From Veillonellaceae bacterium (lineage in GTDB: Bacteria; Bacillota; Negativicutes; Veillonellales; Veillonellaceae): 64,000 nucleotides of DNA. The DNA lies in NCBI GenBank assembly GCA_900766245.1, contig CAAFUR010000014.1:1-64000 (forward strand), read 5' to 3'. The stretch's first letter is position 1. Every line of letters starts with the position of its first letter. Below are positions 8,898 to 16,247 of the stretch, in pieces. The notes under the pieces were generated by a model. That model ran no database searches. It was not told the origin of the DNA and saw only the letters and a list, made by a program, of their open reading frames with translations. The translations under genes and the position numbers were made by a program.

Positions 8898-10139
8898 ATG
8901 AAAGAGTACATAGATTTATTAAAACGTGAGGTAAAACCTGCCTTCGGTTGTACAGAGCCAATTGCCTTGGCGTTTGCAGCGGCGAAAGCGGCAGAACTGT
9001 TGGGAGTTCGACCAGATCACATTCACGGCCGTTTAAGCGGTAATATTATTAAAAATGCAAAAAGTGTGACCATTCCTAATTCAGAAGGTCGTACGGGCAT
9101 TTATTATAGTCTTATTTTAGGCACCTTAGTAGGGACAGCGGCGAAAGAATTAGAAGTGTTAGAAGACCTTACCCATGACCAAGTAGTAGAAGCAGACCGT
9201 TTATTTGAAGCAGACTACTGTGATATTGAGCTAGCAGAAGGGGTAGAAAACTTATTCATCGAAGTCACTGCTGTGGCGGGTGAGCATACGTCTAAGGTGA
9301 TTGTTCAAAATACACATACCACTATTTCTTACGCAGAAAAAGACGGAGAAGTGTTGATTGCCTTATCTGCAGAAGAAGTGGCTAAACACTCCATGGAATT
9401 ATGCTTTGACTCTTGCTATGAATTTGCTAGTACTGTAGATGCGAAAGAGTTGGAAGACATTTTAGGGCCACAATTAGATTTGAATATGGCTATTGCCGAA
9501 GAAGGTATGAAAAACAATTATGGTTCCAACATTGGTAAATTGATTATTTCCAACTCTTCTTCCATTGCGGATAAAGCTCGTGCCTATGCAGCTGCTGGCT
9601 CTGATGCGCGCATGGACGGTTGCTCTATGCCGGTAATGATTAACTGCGGTAGTGGTAACCAAGGGATTACACTATCTGTGCCTATTATGATGTATGCTAA
9701 AGAATACGGTATCGATCGTGACCATACATTGCGTTCCTTAGCCTTAGCCAATGTGCTAGCTCTATACATTAAACAATATATTGGTCGTTTGAGTGCGTAC
9801 TGCGGTGTAGTGAGTGCTGCCTCTGCCACGGCCGCTGGTGTAGCATTCTTGTTAAACGAATCTAAAGAAGTTGTTTGGGAAACATTATCAAATGCATTAG
9901 CAGGCACATCTGGTGTGGTTTGCGATGGAGCAAAAGCATCGTGTGCTATGAAAATTGGTATGTCCCTTGGTAATTCTTTATTAGCCTATACACAAGCAAA
10001 GACGGATAATAGCTTTAAAGCAGGACAAGGTATTGTAAAAGAAGACATTGACCATACGGTGCAAACGGTAGCAACCATCGCCCGTGAAGGAATGAAGCAA
10101 ACCGATGTTGTCATCCTAGAAACGATGTTAGAAAAATAA
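8898..10139 (+). CDS. cyuA: UPF0597 / L-cysteine desulfidase (CyuA, YhaM family)
   Basis: 413 residues of the serine-dehydratase-alpha-like UPF0597 family. Members characterised as L-cysteine desulfidases use a [4Fe-4S] cluster to split cysteine into pyruvate, ammonia and sulfide. Conserved features seen: KPAFGCTEPIALAFA with Cys18, a likely catalytic residue, then cysteine-bearing segments MINCGSGNQG, AYCGVVSAASAT and VCDGAKASCAMK that would supply cluster ligands. A perfect AGGAGG (8887-8892) precedes the ATG. It appears monocistronic. The family is sure; substrate (cysteine versus serine) is inference, and so is the symbol. Confidence 0.85.
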   Translation: MKEYIDLLKREVKPAFGCTEPIALAFAAAKAAELLGVRPDHIHGRLSGNIIKNAKSVTIPNSEGRTGIYYSLILGTLVGTAAKELEVLEDLTHDQVVEADRLFEADYCDIELAEGVENLFIEVTAVAGEHTSKVIVQNTHTTISYAEKDGEVLIALSAEEVAKHSMELCFDSCYEFASTVDAKELEDILGPQLDLNMAIAEEGMKNNYGSNIGKLIISNSSSIADKARAYAAAGSDARMDGCSMPVMINCGSGNQGITLSVPIMMYAKEYGIDRDHTLRSLALANVLALYIKQYIGRLSAYCGVVSAASATAAGVAFLLNESKEVVWETLSNALAGTSGVVCDGAKASCAMKIGMSLGNSLLAYTQAKTDNSFKAGQGIVKEDIDHTVQTVATIAREGMKQTDVVILETMLEK

Positions 10140-10158
10140 TCTATGCATTATTGGTATA

Positions 10159-10177
10159 GAGAATGAGAACAATTCTA
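10159..10177 (+). promoter_or_regulatory. Candidate Fur/PerR-type operator upstream of ahpC
   Basis: The 19 bases here match the classical Fur consensus (GATAATGATAATCATTATC) at 13 positions by eye and lie inside a larger inverted repeat with arms TATAGA (10155-10160) and TCTATA (10174-10179). They end three bases before the -35 of the ahpC promoter, a position suited to repression by a PerR- or Fur-like regulator. Confidence 0.45.
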
Positions 10178-10179
10178 TA

Positions 10180-10208
10180 TTGATTTTTGTAAAAGTATAG
10201 TGTATGAT
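10180..10208 (+). promoter_or_regulatory. Sigma-A promoter of ahpC
   Basis: TTGATT (10180-10185) and TATGAT (10203-10208) are separated by exactly 17 bp. Confidence 0.72.
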
Positions 10209-10285
10209 AGATACATAGATTGATTAGATAGTCACATACCTAGTATGTGCTACGCATAGGTTGTTGTATTAAAGGAGATATTAGA

Positions 10286-10849
10286 ATGGCAATTATCGGT
10301 AAACAACTACCAGCTTTTGAATTAGATGGATTCCGTAAACCAGAAATCATCAAAGTAAGCAATAAAGATATCGAAGGTAAATGGAGCGTGTTTGTATTCT
10401 ATCCAGCAGACTTCACATTTGTATGTCCAACAGAATTGGCAGACTTACAAGATCAATACGCAGAATTGAAAGAATTAGGCGTAGAAGTATTCTCCGTATC
10501 TGTTGACTCTGCATTCGTTCACAAAGCATGGTCCGATGCATCTCCTACAATCAATAAAATCGAATACACTATGTTATCCGATATTAAACATGAATTAGCT
10601 GACTTCTTCGATACATTCTCTGAAGAGTCTGGCCAAGCGTATCGTGGTTCTTTCGTGGTAGACCCAGAAGGCATTGTTCGCGCCGCAGAAATCTGTGACA
10701 TGGGCGTAGGTCGTTCCGCTGCTGAGTTAGTACGTAAAGTACAAGCTTGCCAATTTGTTGCAAAACATGGCGAAGTATGCCCAGCAAAATGGACTCCTGG
10801 TGAAAAAACGTTGAACCCAGCAGATCTTGGCTTAGTTGGTAAAATCTAA
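10286..10849 (+). CDS. ahpC: Alkyl hydroperoxide reductase subunit C, 2-Cys peroxiredoxin
   Basis: Reduces H2O2 and organic peroxides through a cysteine thiol pair. The 187-residue length and both cysteines match AhpC: peroxidatic Cys47 in ADFTFVCPTE and resolving Cys165 in GEVCPAKW. An upstream in-frame ATG exists, but the ATG at 10286 sits behind AAAGGAG and gives the standard N-terminus MAIIGKQLP. No AhpF reductase lies next to it, so the electron donor must be encoded elsewhere. A Fur/PerR-like palindrome precedes its promoter. Confidence 0.95.
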   Translation: MAIIGKQLPAFELDGFRKPEIIKVSNKDIEGKWSVFVFYPADFTFVCPTELADLQDQYAELKELGVEVFSVSVDSAFVHKAWSDASPTINKIEYTMLSDIKHELADFFDTFSEESGQAYRGSFVVDPEGIVRAAEICDMGVGRSAAELVRKVQACQFVAKHGEVCPAKWTPGEKTLNPADLGLVGKI

Positions 10850-11000
10850 TGTAAATAAACAGCTCTTTTAGACCTTGTGGTTCGAGATTCTTCTCCCTCT
10901 CTCTATCGAGTCTCGAACAACACATGGTGCACTAAATGAGCATGTTGACTATATTTGTAAACTTTCCTAAGAACACATCTTAGATCCTTTACTTCCCATA

Positions 11001-11033
11001 AAAACGGCAAAGCTATGCTTTGTCGTTTTTATC
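11001..11033 (+). terminator. Rho-independent terminator downstream of ahpC
   Basis: Stem AAAACGGCAAAGC/GCTTTGTCGTTTT with loop TAT, then a T-rich tail. A weaker hairpin (TTCGAGA/TCTCGAA, 10881-10917) lies nearer the gene. The rest of the 305-bp gap before the next gene shows nothing else apart from an AT-rich promoter-like stretch. Confidence 0.8.
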
Positions 11034-11154
11034 TTTCAGAAATTATATGGTGCTATTACTAAAAGGTATCCTTTATTCATTTAAATTATTAGATTTAGTT
11101 TGAAAATTTGTATATAATAAGGGGGTAAGGTTACACTAGAATGCATATAGGAGA

Positions 11155-11511
11155 ATGAGAATGTTAGAAGTTACATACGAACGATTGGCAGCAATTTTTA
11201 AAGCCCTTAGTGATGAAACGAGATTGCACATTGTAGACATGTTGTCTTGTAATGAATTATGTGCTTGTGATATTTTGGCTAGCTTTGAGTTATCTCAATC
11301 TACCCTTAGTTATCATATGAAGATTTTAATTGATGCAGGTATTGTGAATTCTGTGCGCAGCGGTTTGTGGACTCGCTATTCCATTAATGAAGAAGCATTT
11401 GATGAATTTGTTAAATTCTTGCCTGAATTATATAAAACAAAAGATGAGTGCATTTGTGCACAAATCAAATATTGCCGTATTGAGGATGCTCCACAAGCGG
11501 TGTCAGAATAA
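11155..11511 (+). CDS. ArsR/SmtB-family metalloregulator
   Basis: 118-residue winged-helix repressor. The metal-sensing ELCACDIL motif places Cys36 and Cys38 in the first recognition-helix region, as in ArsR sensors of As(III)/Sb(III). Further cysteines (CIC...C) lie near the C-terminus. AGGAG precedes the ATG; a second ATG two codons in is an equal alternative. The stop codon is one base from the dinB start. No arsenic export or reductase gene lies nearby, so the target is uncertain, possibly its own operon. Confidence 0.87.
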   Translation: MRMLEVTYERLAAIFKALSDETRLHIVDMLSCNELCACDILASFELSQSTLSYHMKILIDAGIVNSVRSGLWTRYSINEEAFDEFVKFLPELYKTKDECICAQIKYCRIEDAPQAVSE

Positions 11512-11512
11512 T

Positions 11513-12694
11513 ATGAAACGTTGGATTATGCATGTAGACATGGATGCTTTCTTTGCGTCTGTAGAACAACATGATCGTCCAGAACTACAAGGTCACCCTG
11601 TTATCGTGGGTGGCCTTTCTTCACGTGGTGTGGTGGCTACATGCAGTTATGAAGCGCGAAAGTTTGGCGTGCGTTCTGCTATGCCTATTAAAAAGGCTAG
11701 AAAATTATGTCCAGATGGCGTGTATCTATTGCCACGGATGGAACGATATCACAAAATCTCTGATCAAATTCATGAAGTATTGCATCGGTTTAGCCCTTAT
11801 TTAGAACCCATTTCTATGGATGAGGCGTTTTTAGATATTTCAGGACTAGGAAAACTCTATGAGTCGCCTATGGCAGTAGGACGTGCTGTGAAAGAACAAA
11901 TTAAGGACTTAACTGGTCTAGTTGCCTCTGTCGGGATTGGACCGAATAAGTTTTTAGCGAAGCTTGCATCGGATCTGAAAAAGCCAGATGGTTTATATAT
12001 TATTCCTCATGGGCAAGAAAGCGCTCATATTAAACACTTACCGGTACGCAGGTTGTGGGGCGTAGGGGCTCATATGGAACAAGCATTACAGCGAGGCGGC
12101 TTTTATCGGATTCAAGATATTGCACAGTTAGATTCGTATCATGAGTTAGAACCCTATTGCGGTCATCAAAGTGAACGTGTGTATTTGCTGTCTAAAGGCA
12201 TTGATGATCGCCCTATTGAGTGGAAGCGTGAGTTGCAATCCGTAGGCAATGAACTGACCTATGAAAGGGACTTAATGGACCCAGAGGAAATCGACAATGA
12301 ATGGCGATATTTTGCCCACCATGTAGCTAAGCGTTTGCGCCAGAAAGGACTTAAAGGACATACGATAGCCATTAAAGTACGATTGCCAGACTTTACCACC
12401 AAAACAAGACAAAAACGATTATCCTATCAGACGGACCGAGAAGATGTATTGTATGAGACAGCCTGTGTATTATATAATAAACTTAATGTACAGGGACCGT
12501 TTCGATTGTTAGGAATTACGGTCAGTGGTTTTCACCAACAGGTGGAACAAGAGTCTCTCTTTCAAAGTGAAGAAACAGAGCCAGATCGGTTAGCACAAGT
12601 GCTAGATACTTTGGAAGAACGGTTTGGAGAAGATATTGTTACCACGGGAGCTCTGTGGAAACGAAAATTGAAGGATGACACAACATCGTCCTAG
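11513..12694 (+). CDS. dinB: DNA polymerase IV (Y family)
   Basis: Error-prone translesion polymerase. The 393-residue protein shows the catalytic HVDMDAFFASVE at the N-terminus, SMDEAFLDISG (second acidic pair), the SVGIGPNKFLAKLASDLKKP palm/thumb segment and a C-terminal little-finger domain ending in LLGITVSGF. The frame is open upstream into the ArsR gene, but the ATG one base after the arsR stop gives the standard N-terminus MKRWIMHVDMD. Expression is therefore probably coupled to the ArsR-family gene. Confidence 0.94.
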   Translation: MKRWIMHVDMDAFFASVEQHDRPELQGHPVIVGGLSSRGVVATCSYEARKFGVRSAMPIKKARKLCPDGVYLLPRMERYHKISDQIHEVLHRFSPYLEPISMDEAFLDISGLGKLYESPMAVGRAVKEQIKDLTGLVASVGIGPNKFLAKLASDLKKPDGLYIIPHGQESAHIKHLPVRRLWGVGAHMEQALQRGGFYRIQDIAQLDSYHELEPYCGHQSERVYLLSKGIDDRPIEWKRELQSVGNELTYERDLMDPEEIDNEWRYFAHHVAKRLRQKGLKGHTIAIKVRLPDFTTKTRQKRLSYQTDREDVLYETACVLYNKLNVQGPFRLLGITVSGFHQQVEQESLFQSEETEPDRLAQVLDTLEERFGEDIVTTGALWKRKLKDDTTSS

Positions 12695-12703
12695 GAGGAT
12701 AGT

Positions 12704-13654
12704 ATGCAACAATATATATTGGACCAGGAACAGATTGAAACATTGTTACAAGGTTTGCAGACAGCGTATGGTCATTGCAAAGAAATACAACAGCAATATG
12801 TGGCGAATTTAGAGGCGCACCATATGGAGTCCCCTGAAATGGCTATGGAAGTGGTAGAAGACTTAGAAAACTTTGCTCATATGTTGGCTCTATTGGGAAA
12901 ACAATGGGAAGAATTACGTGGGCTCCAAAGTATGGTAACGGAGCACTATTTGTACGATATGATATCCTCCTTAGAAGAGCCAACATCAGTAGAACCAGTG
13001 GCTGAGGAAGGTGTGGAAGGCTATGATGTAGGTGTTGCTTTAGGGGTAGACTTTGTGATGGCTGACCGCTGGCAAGGGGAAGAGGCTGTCGAAGAAGTTG
13101 TGGAAACTGTTGAACTGAAGCCAGTGTCTAGTTCGTTTATGGATTTATTTAGCAGTGCTAGTGAAACGAAGCGTATCCATGAGTATGACTATGAGGACTG
13201 GGAGTTGGCAGAAGAGGACCGTGTGGAGTCTAGTCAAGAGGAGACCGTGATAGATTTAACAAAACAAGCTAGTGCAGAGTCTAACTTGTATGATACCTTC
13301 GAGATGGGAAAACCAAAAAAAGAACATAAAAAACGTTGTAAACATTGCACGGAAGACTCTCCTATCCCAGAAGAACGAGATAAATGTTGTATTGTGAAAC
13401 AAGAAAAAAAGAAAAAGAAGGAAAAAAGCAAAGAGAAGTCGAAATATAAAAAAGAGGCCCCCTCTGTAGACAAGTGGGTGAAAAAGTTGTCTAAATGGGA
13501 ACGCTATGCAGAAGAGCATGGCGATGCATGGACAGAAAAAGTCTTACAAAAGGTGGCCAAAAAGGCGGAGAAAAAAGCAGAAAAACGAGGCATGAAAGCG
13601 GTCTTTAAGAAACATAAGTTAGATCGATTGGCTAAGTTGTCGAAGGAGGACTAA
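12704..13654 (+). CDS. Uncharacterised charged protein
   Basis: 316 residues, not recognised. The first about 90 residues look helical (Gln/Glu-rich), the middle is acidic, and the C-terminal third is extremely lysine-rich (many KKKKKEKSKEKS-like runs) with a cysteine cluster KRCKHCTEDS...KCC. There is no signal peptide or membrane segment. AGGAGG precedes the ATG nine bases after dinB, and the following exporter gene starts three bases after its stop, so it lies in an arsR-dinB-orf-tauE operon. The basic tail may bind nucleic acid; that is speculation. Confidence 0.7.
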   Translation: MQQYILDQEQIETLLQGLQTAYGHCKEIQQQYVANLEAHHMESPEMAMEVVEDLENFAHMLALLGKQWEELRGLQSMVTEHYLYDMISSLEEPTSVEPVAEEGVEGYDVGVALGVDFVMADRWQGEEAVEEVVETVELKPVSSSFMDLFSSASETKRIHEYDYEDWELAEEDRVESSQEETVIDLTKQASAESNLYDTFEMGKPKKEHKKRCKHCTEDSPIPEERDKCCIVKQEKKKKKEKSKEKSKYKKEAPSVDKWVKKLSKWERYAEEHGDAWTEKVLQKVAKKAEKKAEKRGMKAVFKKHKLDRLAKLSKED

Positions 13655-13657
13655 GGT

Positions 13658-14443
13658 ATGGATATCATCAGTATTTTAGGCTTTATATTATTAGGGATTG
13701 CTGTAGCGACGTTAGGCACCATCATCGGTGCCGGTGGTGGTATTATCTTTGTGCCTGTATTTTTATATTTCTTTCCAGAGTGGACACCAGCCATGGTGGT
13801 AGGTACATCCTTGTTTACGGTAACATGTAATGCCATTTCTGGCACTGTTGCCTATGTGAAACAGAAAAAAATTCTCTATAGTGCAGCCATTCTTTTTAGT
13901 ATTGCTACTTTCCCTGGGTCTATCGTTGGAGCTCATGTGGCAGAATATTTTGATCCTAGTGGGTTTCGATTCTGGTTTGGTTCTTTCTTGCTTATCATGT
14001 CTGGCTTTATTGGCTATAAAAATATGAGGAAAGGGGAACGTAAAGAAGAGTCCTTGCAATTAGAAGAGTTGACCTATAATAAAGTGGTAGGTGTCCTCGT
14101 TAGTGTAGTGGTAGGTTTCTTGTCCAGTTTATTTGGCATTGGTGGTGGATTAATCCATGTACCAGCATTAATTTATATGATGGGGTTCCCTACCCATATG
14201 GCAACAGCTACAAGCCATTTTATTTTAGCTACCTCCACAGCTGTTGGTACGCTGACTCACTTTTTGAGTGGGCATATCCATTTTGAAGTGGCTATCCCTT
14301 GCGGTATTGGTGCCTTACTAGGTGGTCAATTAGGAGCCTATATTGCAAAACGCTTGCGTGCAAAAACAATTTTGATTGGGTTATCTATTGGGGTTGGTAT
14401 CTTAGCCTTGCGTTTGATTTACACATCCCACGTATTGTTCTAA
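13658..14443 (+). CDS. TauE/SafE-family (TSUP) membrane exporter
   Basis: 261-residue integral membrane protein with about eight hydrophobic helices in two homologous halves, each starting with a glycine-rich motif: GTIIGAGGGIIFVPVFLYFFP and FGIGGGLIHVPALIYMMGFP. Family members move sulfite, sulfoacetate or other organosulfur anions. The substrate cannot be read from sequence. Tight spacing places it in the operon with dinB and the charged protein. Confidence 0.88.
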   Translation: MDIISILGFILLGIAVATLGTIIGAGGGIIFVPVFLYFFPEWTPAMVVGTSLFTVTCNAISGTVAYVKQKKILYSAAILFSIATFPGSIVGAHVAEYFDPSGFRFWFGSFLLIMSGFIGYKNMRKGERKEESLQLEELTYNKVVGVLVSVVVGFLSSLFGIGGGLIHVPALIYMMGFPTHMATATSHFILATSTAVGTLTHFLSGHIHFEVAIPCGIGALLGGQLGAYIAKRLRAKTILIGLSIGVGILALRLIYTSHVLF

Positions 14444-14476
14444 AAGATAGAGAATAGATTCATTGGAGAGGATACT

Positions 14477-14899
14477 ATGGGAAAGGGAAAGAAACGAAAA
14501 CAACACCAACCACAGCCACAACAGACGATTACGACAGCCCGTTTGACCACGATGATTAAATGGATGTTGTTTATTAATCATTTAGCCTTGTGCTGGTTCT
14601 TTAATGGCCGGGCTGATATGAGCTTACTAGCTGCTAATATGCTAGGTGGCTTAGCCCTTTGTGGGATTTACTGGATGCGTTTTAAGAAAGAAATGTTTAC
14701 CGATGAAGATGTAGAACGTGGCATGCGCTATGTATTGTCCTATATTTTGATGACGATGACAGCTTTCTTTTATACCTTGGCGATGTATCGATCTGGGGAG
14801 TTAACGGATACTATGTATCTGATTATTACAGGAGCTAGTTTCTTTGTGTGGTTCTGTTTGTATAGTGCTACACAAGGGTTTATCAAAAAAAGTGAATAA
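14477..14899 (+). CDS. Small integral membrane protein of unknown function
   Basis: 140 residues. A basic, Gln-rich N-terminus (KGKKRKQHQPQPQQ) precedes four predicted membrane segments, at about residues 27-43, 50-66, 87-105 and 116-133. GGAGAGG precedes the ATG. It probably ends the operon, as a terminator follows. No family was recognised. Confidence 0.7.
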   Translation: MGKGKKRKQHQPQPQQTITTARLTTMIKWMLFINHLALCWFFNGRADMSLLAANMLGGLALCGIYWMRFKKEMFTDEDVERGMRYVLSYILMTMTAFFYTLAMYRSGELTDTMYLIITGASFFVWFCLYSATQGFIKKSE

Positions 14900-14909
14900 T
14901 ATATACTAT

Positions 14910-14945
14910 AAGTTCTCATTACGTTATAGGTAATGGGAACTTTTT
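14910..14945 (+). terminator. Rho-independent terminator
   Basis: AAGTTCTCATTAC/GTAATGGGAACTT stem with one G-T pair, then TTTTTAT. Confidence 0.88.
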
Positions 14946-14981
14946 ATATTTAAATATTTCGATAAACTATATGGAAAACTA

Positions 14982-15010
14982 TTGCATTTTATGATTTACT
15001 ATGCTAAGAT
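14982..15010 (+). promoter_or_regulatory. Sigma-A promoter of dps
   Basis: TTGCAT (14982-14987) and TAAGAT (15005-15010) with a 17-bp spacer; the start site would be near 15017. Confidence 0.65.
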
Positions 15011-15019
15011 ATACACATA

Positions 15020-15060
15020 GCAAATAATAATTATTAATTGCTAATTAGAATAATTAGCAA
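15020..15060 (+). promoter_or_regulatory. Two overlapping palindromes in the dps leader (candidate operators)
   Basis: At 15038-15060 the arms TTGCTAATTA and TAATTAGCAA are exact complements separated by GAA. At 15020-15041 lies a second near-perfect palindrome centred on TAATAATTATTA. Both are just downstream of the predicted transcription start, so a bound protein would block dps transcription. AT-rich palindromes at dps are typical of PerR/Fur control; the regulator here is not identified. Confidence 0.6.
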
Positions 15061-15084
15061 AAACTAAGAAAAGGAGAACAAGTT

Positions 15085-15519
15085 ATGAAAAACTTACAAG
15101 CAGTCAACCAATATATTGCAAACTTAGCAATTTGGAACATTAAACTTCACAATTTCCATTTTAATGTAGTAGGATCTCAATTTGTGCCAGCTCACAAATA
15201 TTTAGAAGAAGTCTACGATGTAGCATTTGATTATTATGATGCAGTAGCTGAGCATGTAAAAATGCAAGGTGAAGAACCTGTAGTGCATGTGGCAAAATAT
15301 TTAGAAATTGCTTCTTTGAAAGAAGAGCCAGGTAACAAATTCTCCGTAGAACAAGTTTATAAATTCTTAGTAGGAGACTTTGAATTGTTGAACAAAGAAG
15401 CTCGTGCTATCCGTGAATCTGCTGATGAAGAAGGTAACTTCGGATTAGTGGCTATCATGGAAGACCACATTGCTTACTATGAAAAACAATTGTGGTTCTT
15501 ACGTGCTACTTTAGGCTAA
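15085..15519 (+). CDS. dps: Dps-family ferritin-like DNA-protection protein
   Basis: 144-residue miniferritin that oxidises Fe(II) with H2O2 and stores it in a 12-subunit shell. The inter-subunit ferroxidase ligands appear with the spacing seen in Listeria Dps: His25, His37, Asp52 and Glu56 (LHNFHFNVVG, AHKYLEEVYD, YYDAVAEH). AAGGAG precedes the ATG. It has its own promoter with operator-like palindromes and its own terminator. Confidence 0.92.
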   Translation: MKNLQAVNQYIANLAIWNIKLHNFHFNVVGSQFVPAHKYLEEVYDVAFDYYDAVAEHVKMQGEEPVVHVAKYLEIASLKEEPGNKFSVEQVYKFLVGDFELLNKEARAIRESADEEGNFGLVAIMEDHIAYYEKQLWFLRATLG

Positions 15520-15624
15520 CTCCTCCTGAAGGTAACATCGAACTAATCACATACACTCCCTTATATGTGATACTATCCTGAACATTACTAACACTATACA
15601 ACTATACTATATAACTATACATGA

Positions 15625-15653
15625 GGACCCCTGCTGCGTGCAGGGGTTCTTTC
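15625..15653 (+). terminator. Terminator of dps
   Basis: ACCCCTGC/GCAGGGGT with loop TGCGT, then TCTTT. Confidence 0.88.
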
Positions 15654-15717
15654 AGTATATAGGGTATGCCTTTACAAGGTGATAGATAAGGGGATATAGT
15701 GAAAATCTAGCTATAGG

Positions 15718-15726
15718 TGGTATAAT
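15718..15726 (+). promoter_or_regulatory. Extended -10 promoter for the acidic-protein/oxidoreductase operon
   Basis: TGGTATAAT, about 41 bp before the start codon; no clear -35. Confidence 0.55.
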
Positions 15727-15766
15727 ACATATAATAGTTGAGAGATGGTGAAAGGGGCGATAGAGG

Positions 15767-16237
15767 ATGAATCGATTTTTACGACGAGGCCGATTACAAA
15801 CCATAGAACCGCAGAAGGACACATCCGTGGTAGAAGACATGGATACGCTGGTGAGTGAAGTGAGTTCGGATGAGTTTTTGGATATGGTGCAACAAGAGGG
15901 GACGTCAAAGGATTTGAATCGAGCTATAGATATGGTGGAGGTTGAAGAGTCAGAAGAAAATCGTGTACTTGTGGATCCTTATGAAGCAATGACGATTCGT
16001 GATTATAGCCACTCGGATGTATTGCCAGAGGGCTCTCATGAAGGTTATGATGTTCCTAGTGCAAGCGAAACAGAACAGGATCAATTTTTCCATACTAACT
16101 ATAATGATATTATGGAAGATGAGTTAGAATATGATCAACAAGAGGCTGATAGTTCTTATGATCACGATTCTGCAGATAGTTTTGACTTCGACTTTGACGT
16201 TGACTTTGACTTGTTTGATGACTTTGATGATGATTAA
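15767..16237 (+). CDS. Very acidic protein of unknown function
   Basis: 156 residues. A short basic N-terminus (MNRFLRRGRL) is followed by a Glu/Asp/Ser-rich chain ending in a near-repeating Asp-Phe tail (DFDFDVDFDLFDDFDDD). It is probably disordered. It lies ten bases before the molybdopterin oxidoreductase gene and shares its promoter, so it may be a chaperone or partner of that enzyme, but no family was recognised. Confidence 0.65.
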   Translation: MNRFLRRGRLQTIEPQKDTSVVEDMDTLVSEVSSDEFLDMVQQEGTSKDLNRAIDMVEVEESEENRVLVDPYEAMTIRDYSHSDVLPEGSHEGYDVPSASETEQDQFFHTNYNDIMEDELEYDQQEADSSYDHDSADSFDFDFDVDFDLFDDFDDD

Positions 16238-16247
16238 TAAGGAATGA

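Noticed and set aside
10879..10919. tRNA-like TTCGAGA segment after ahpC
   Set aside because: No cloverleaf, acceptor stem or anticodon arm can be drawn; it is a simple hairpin.
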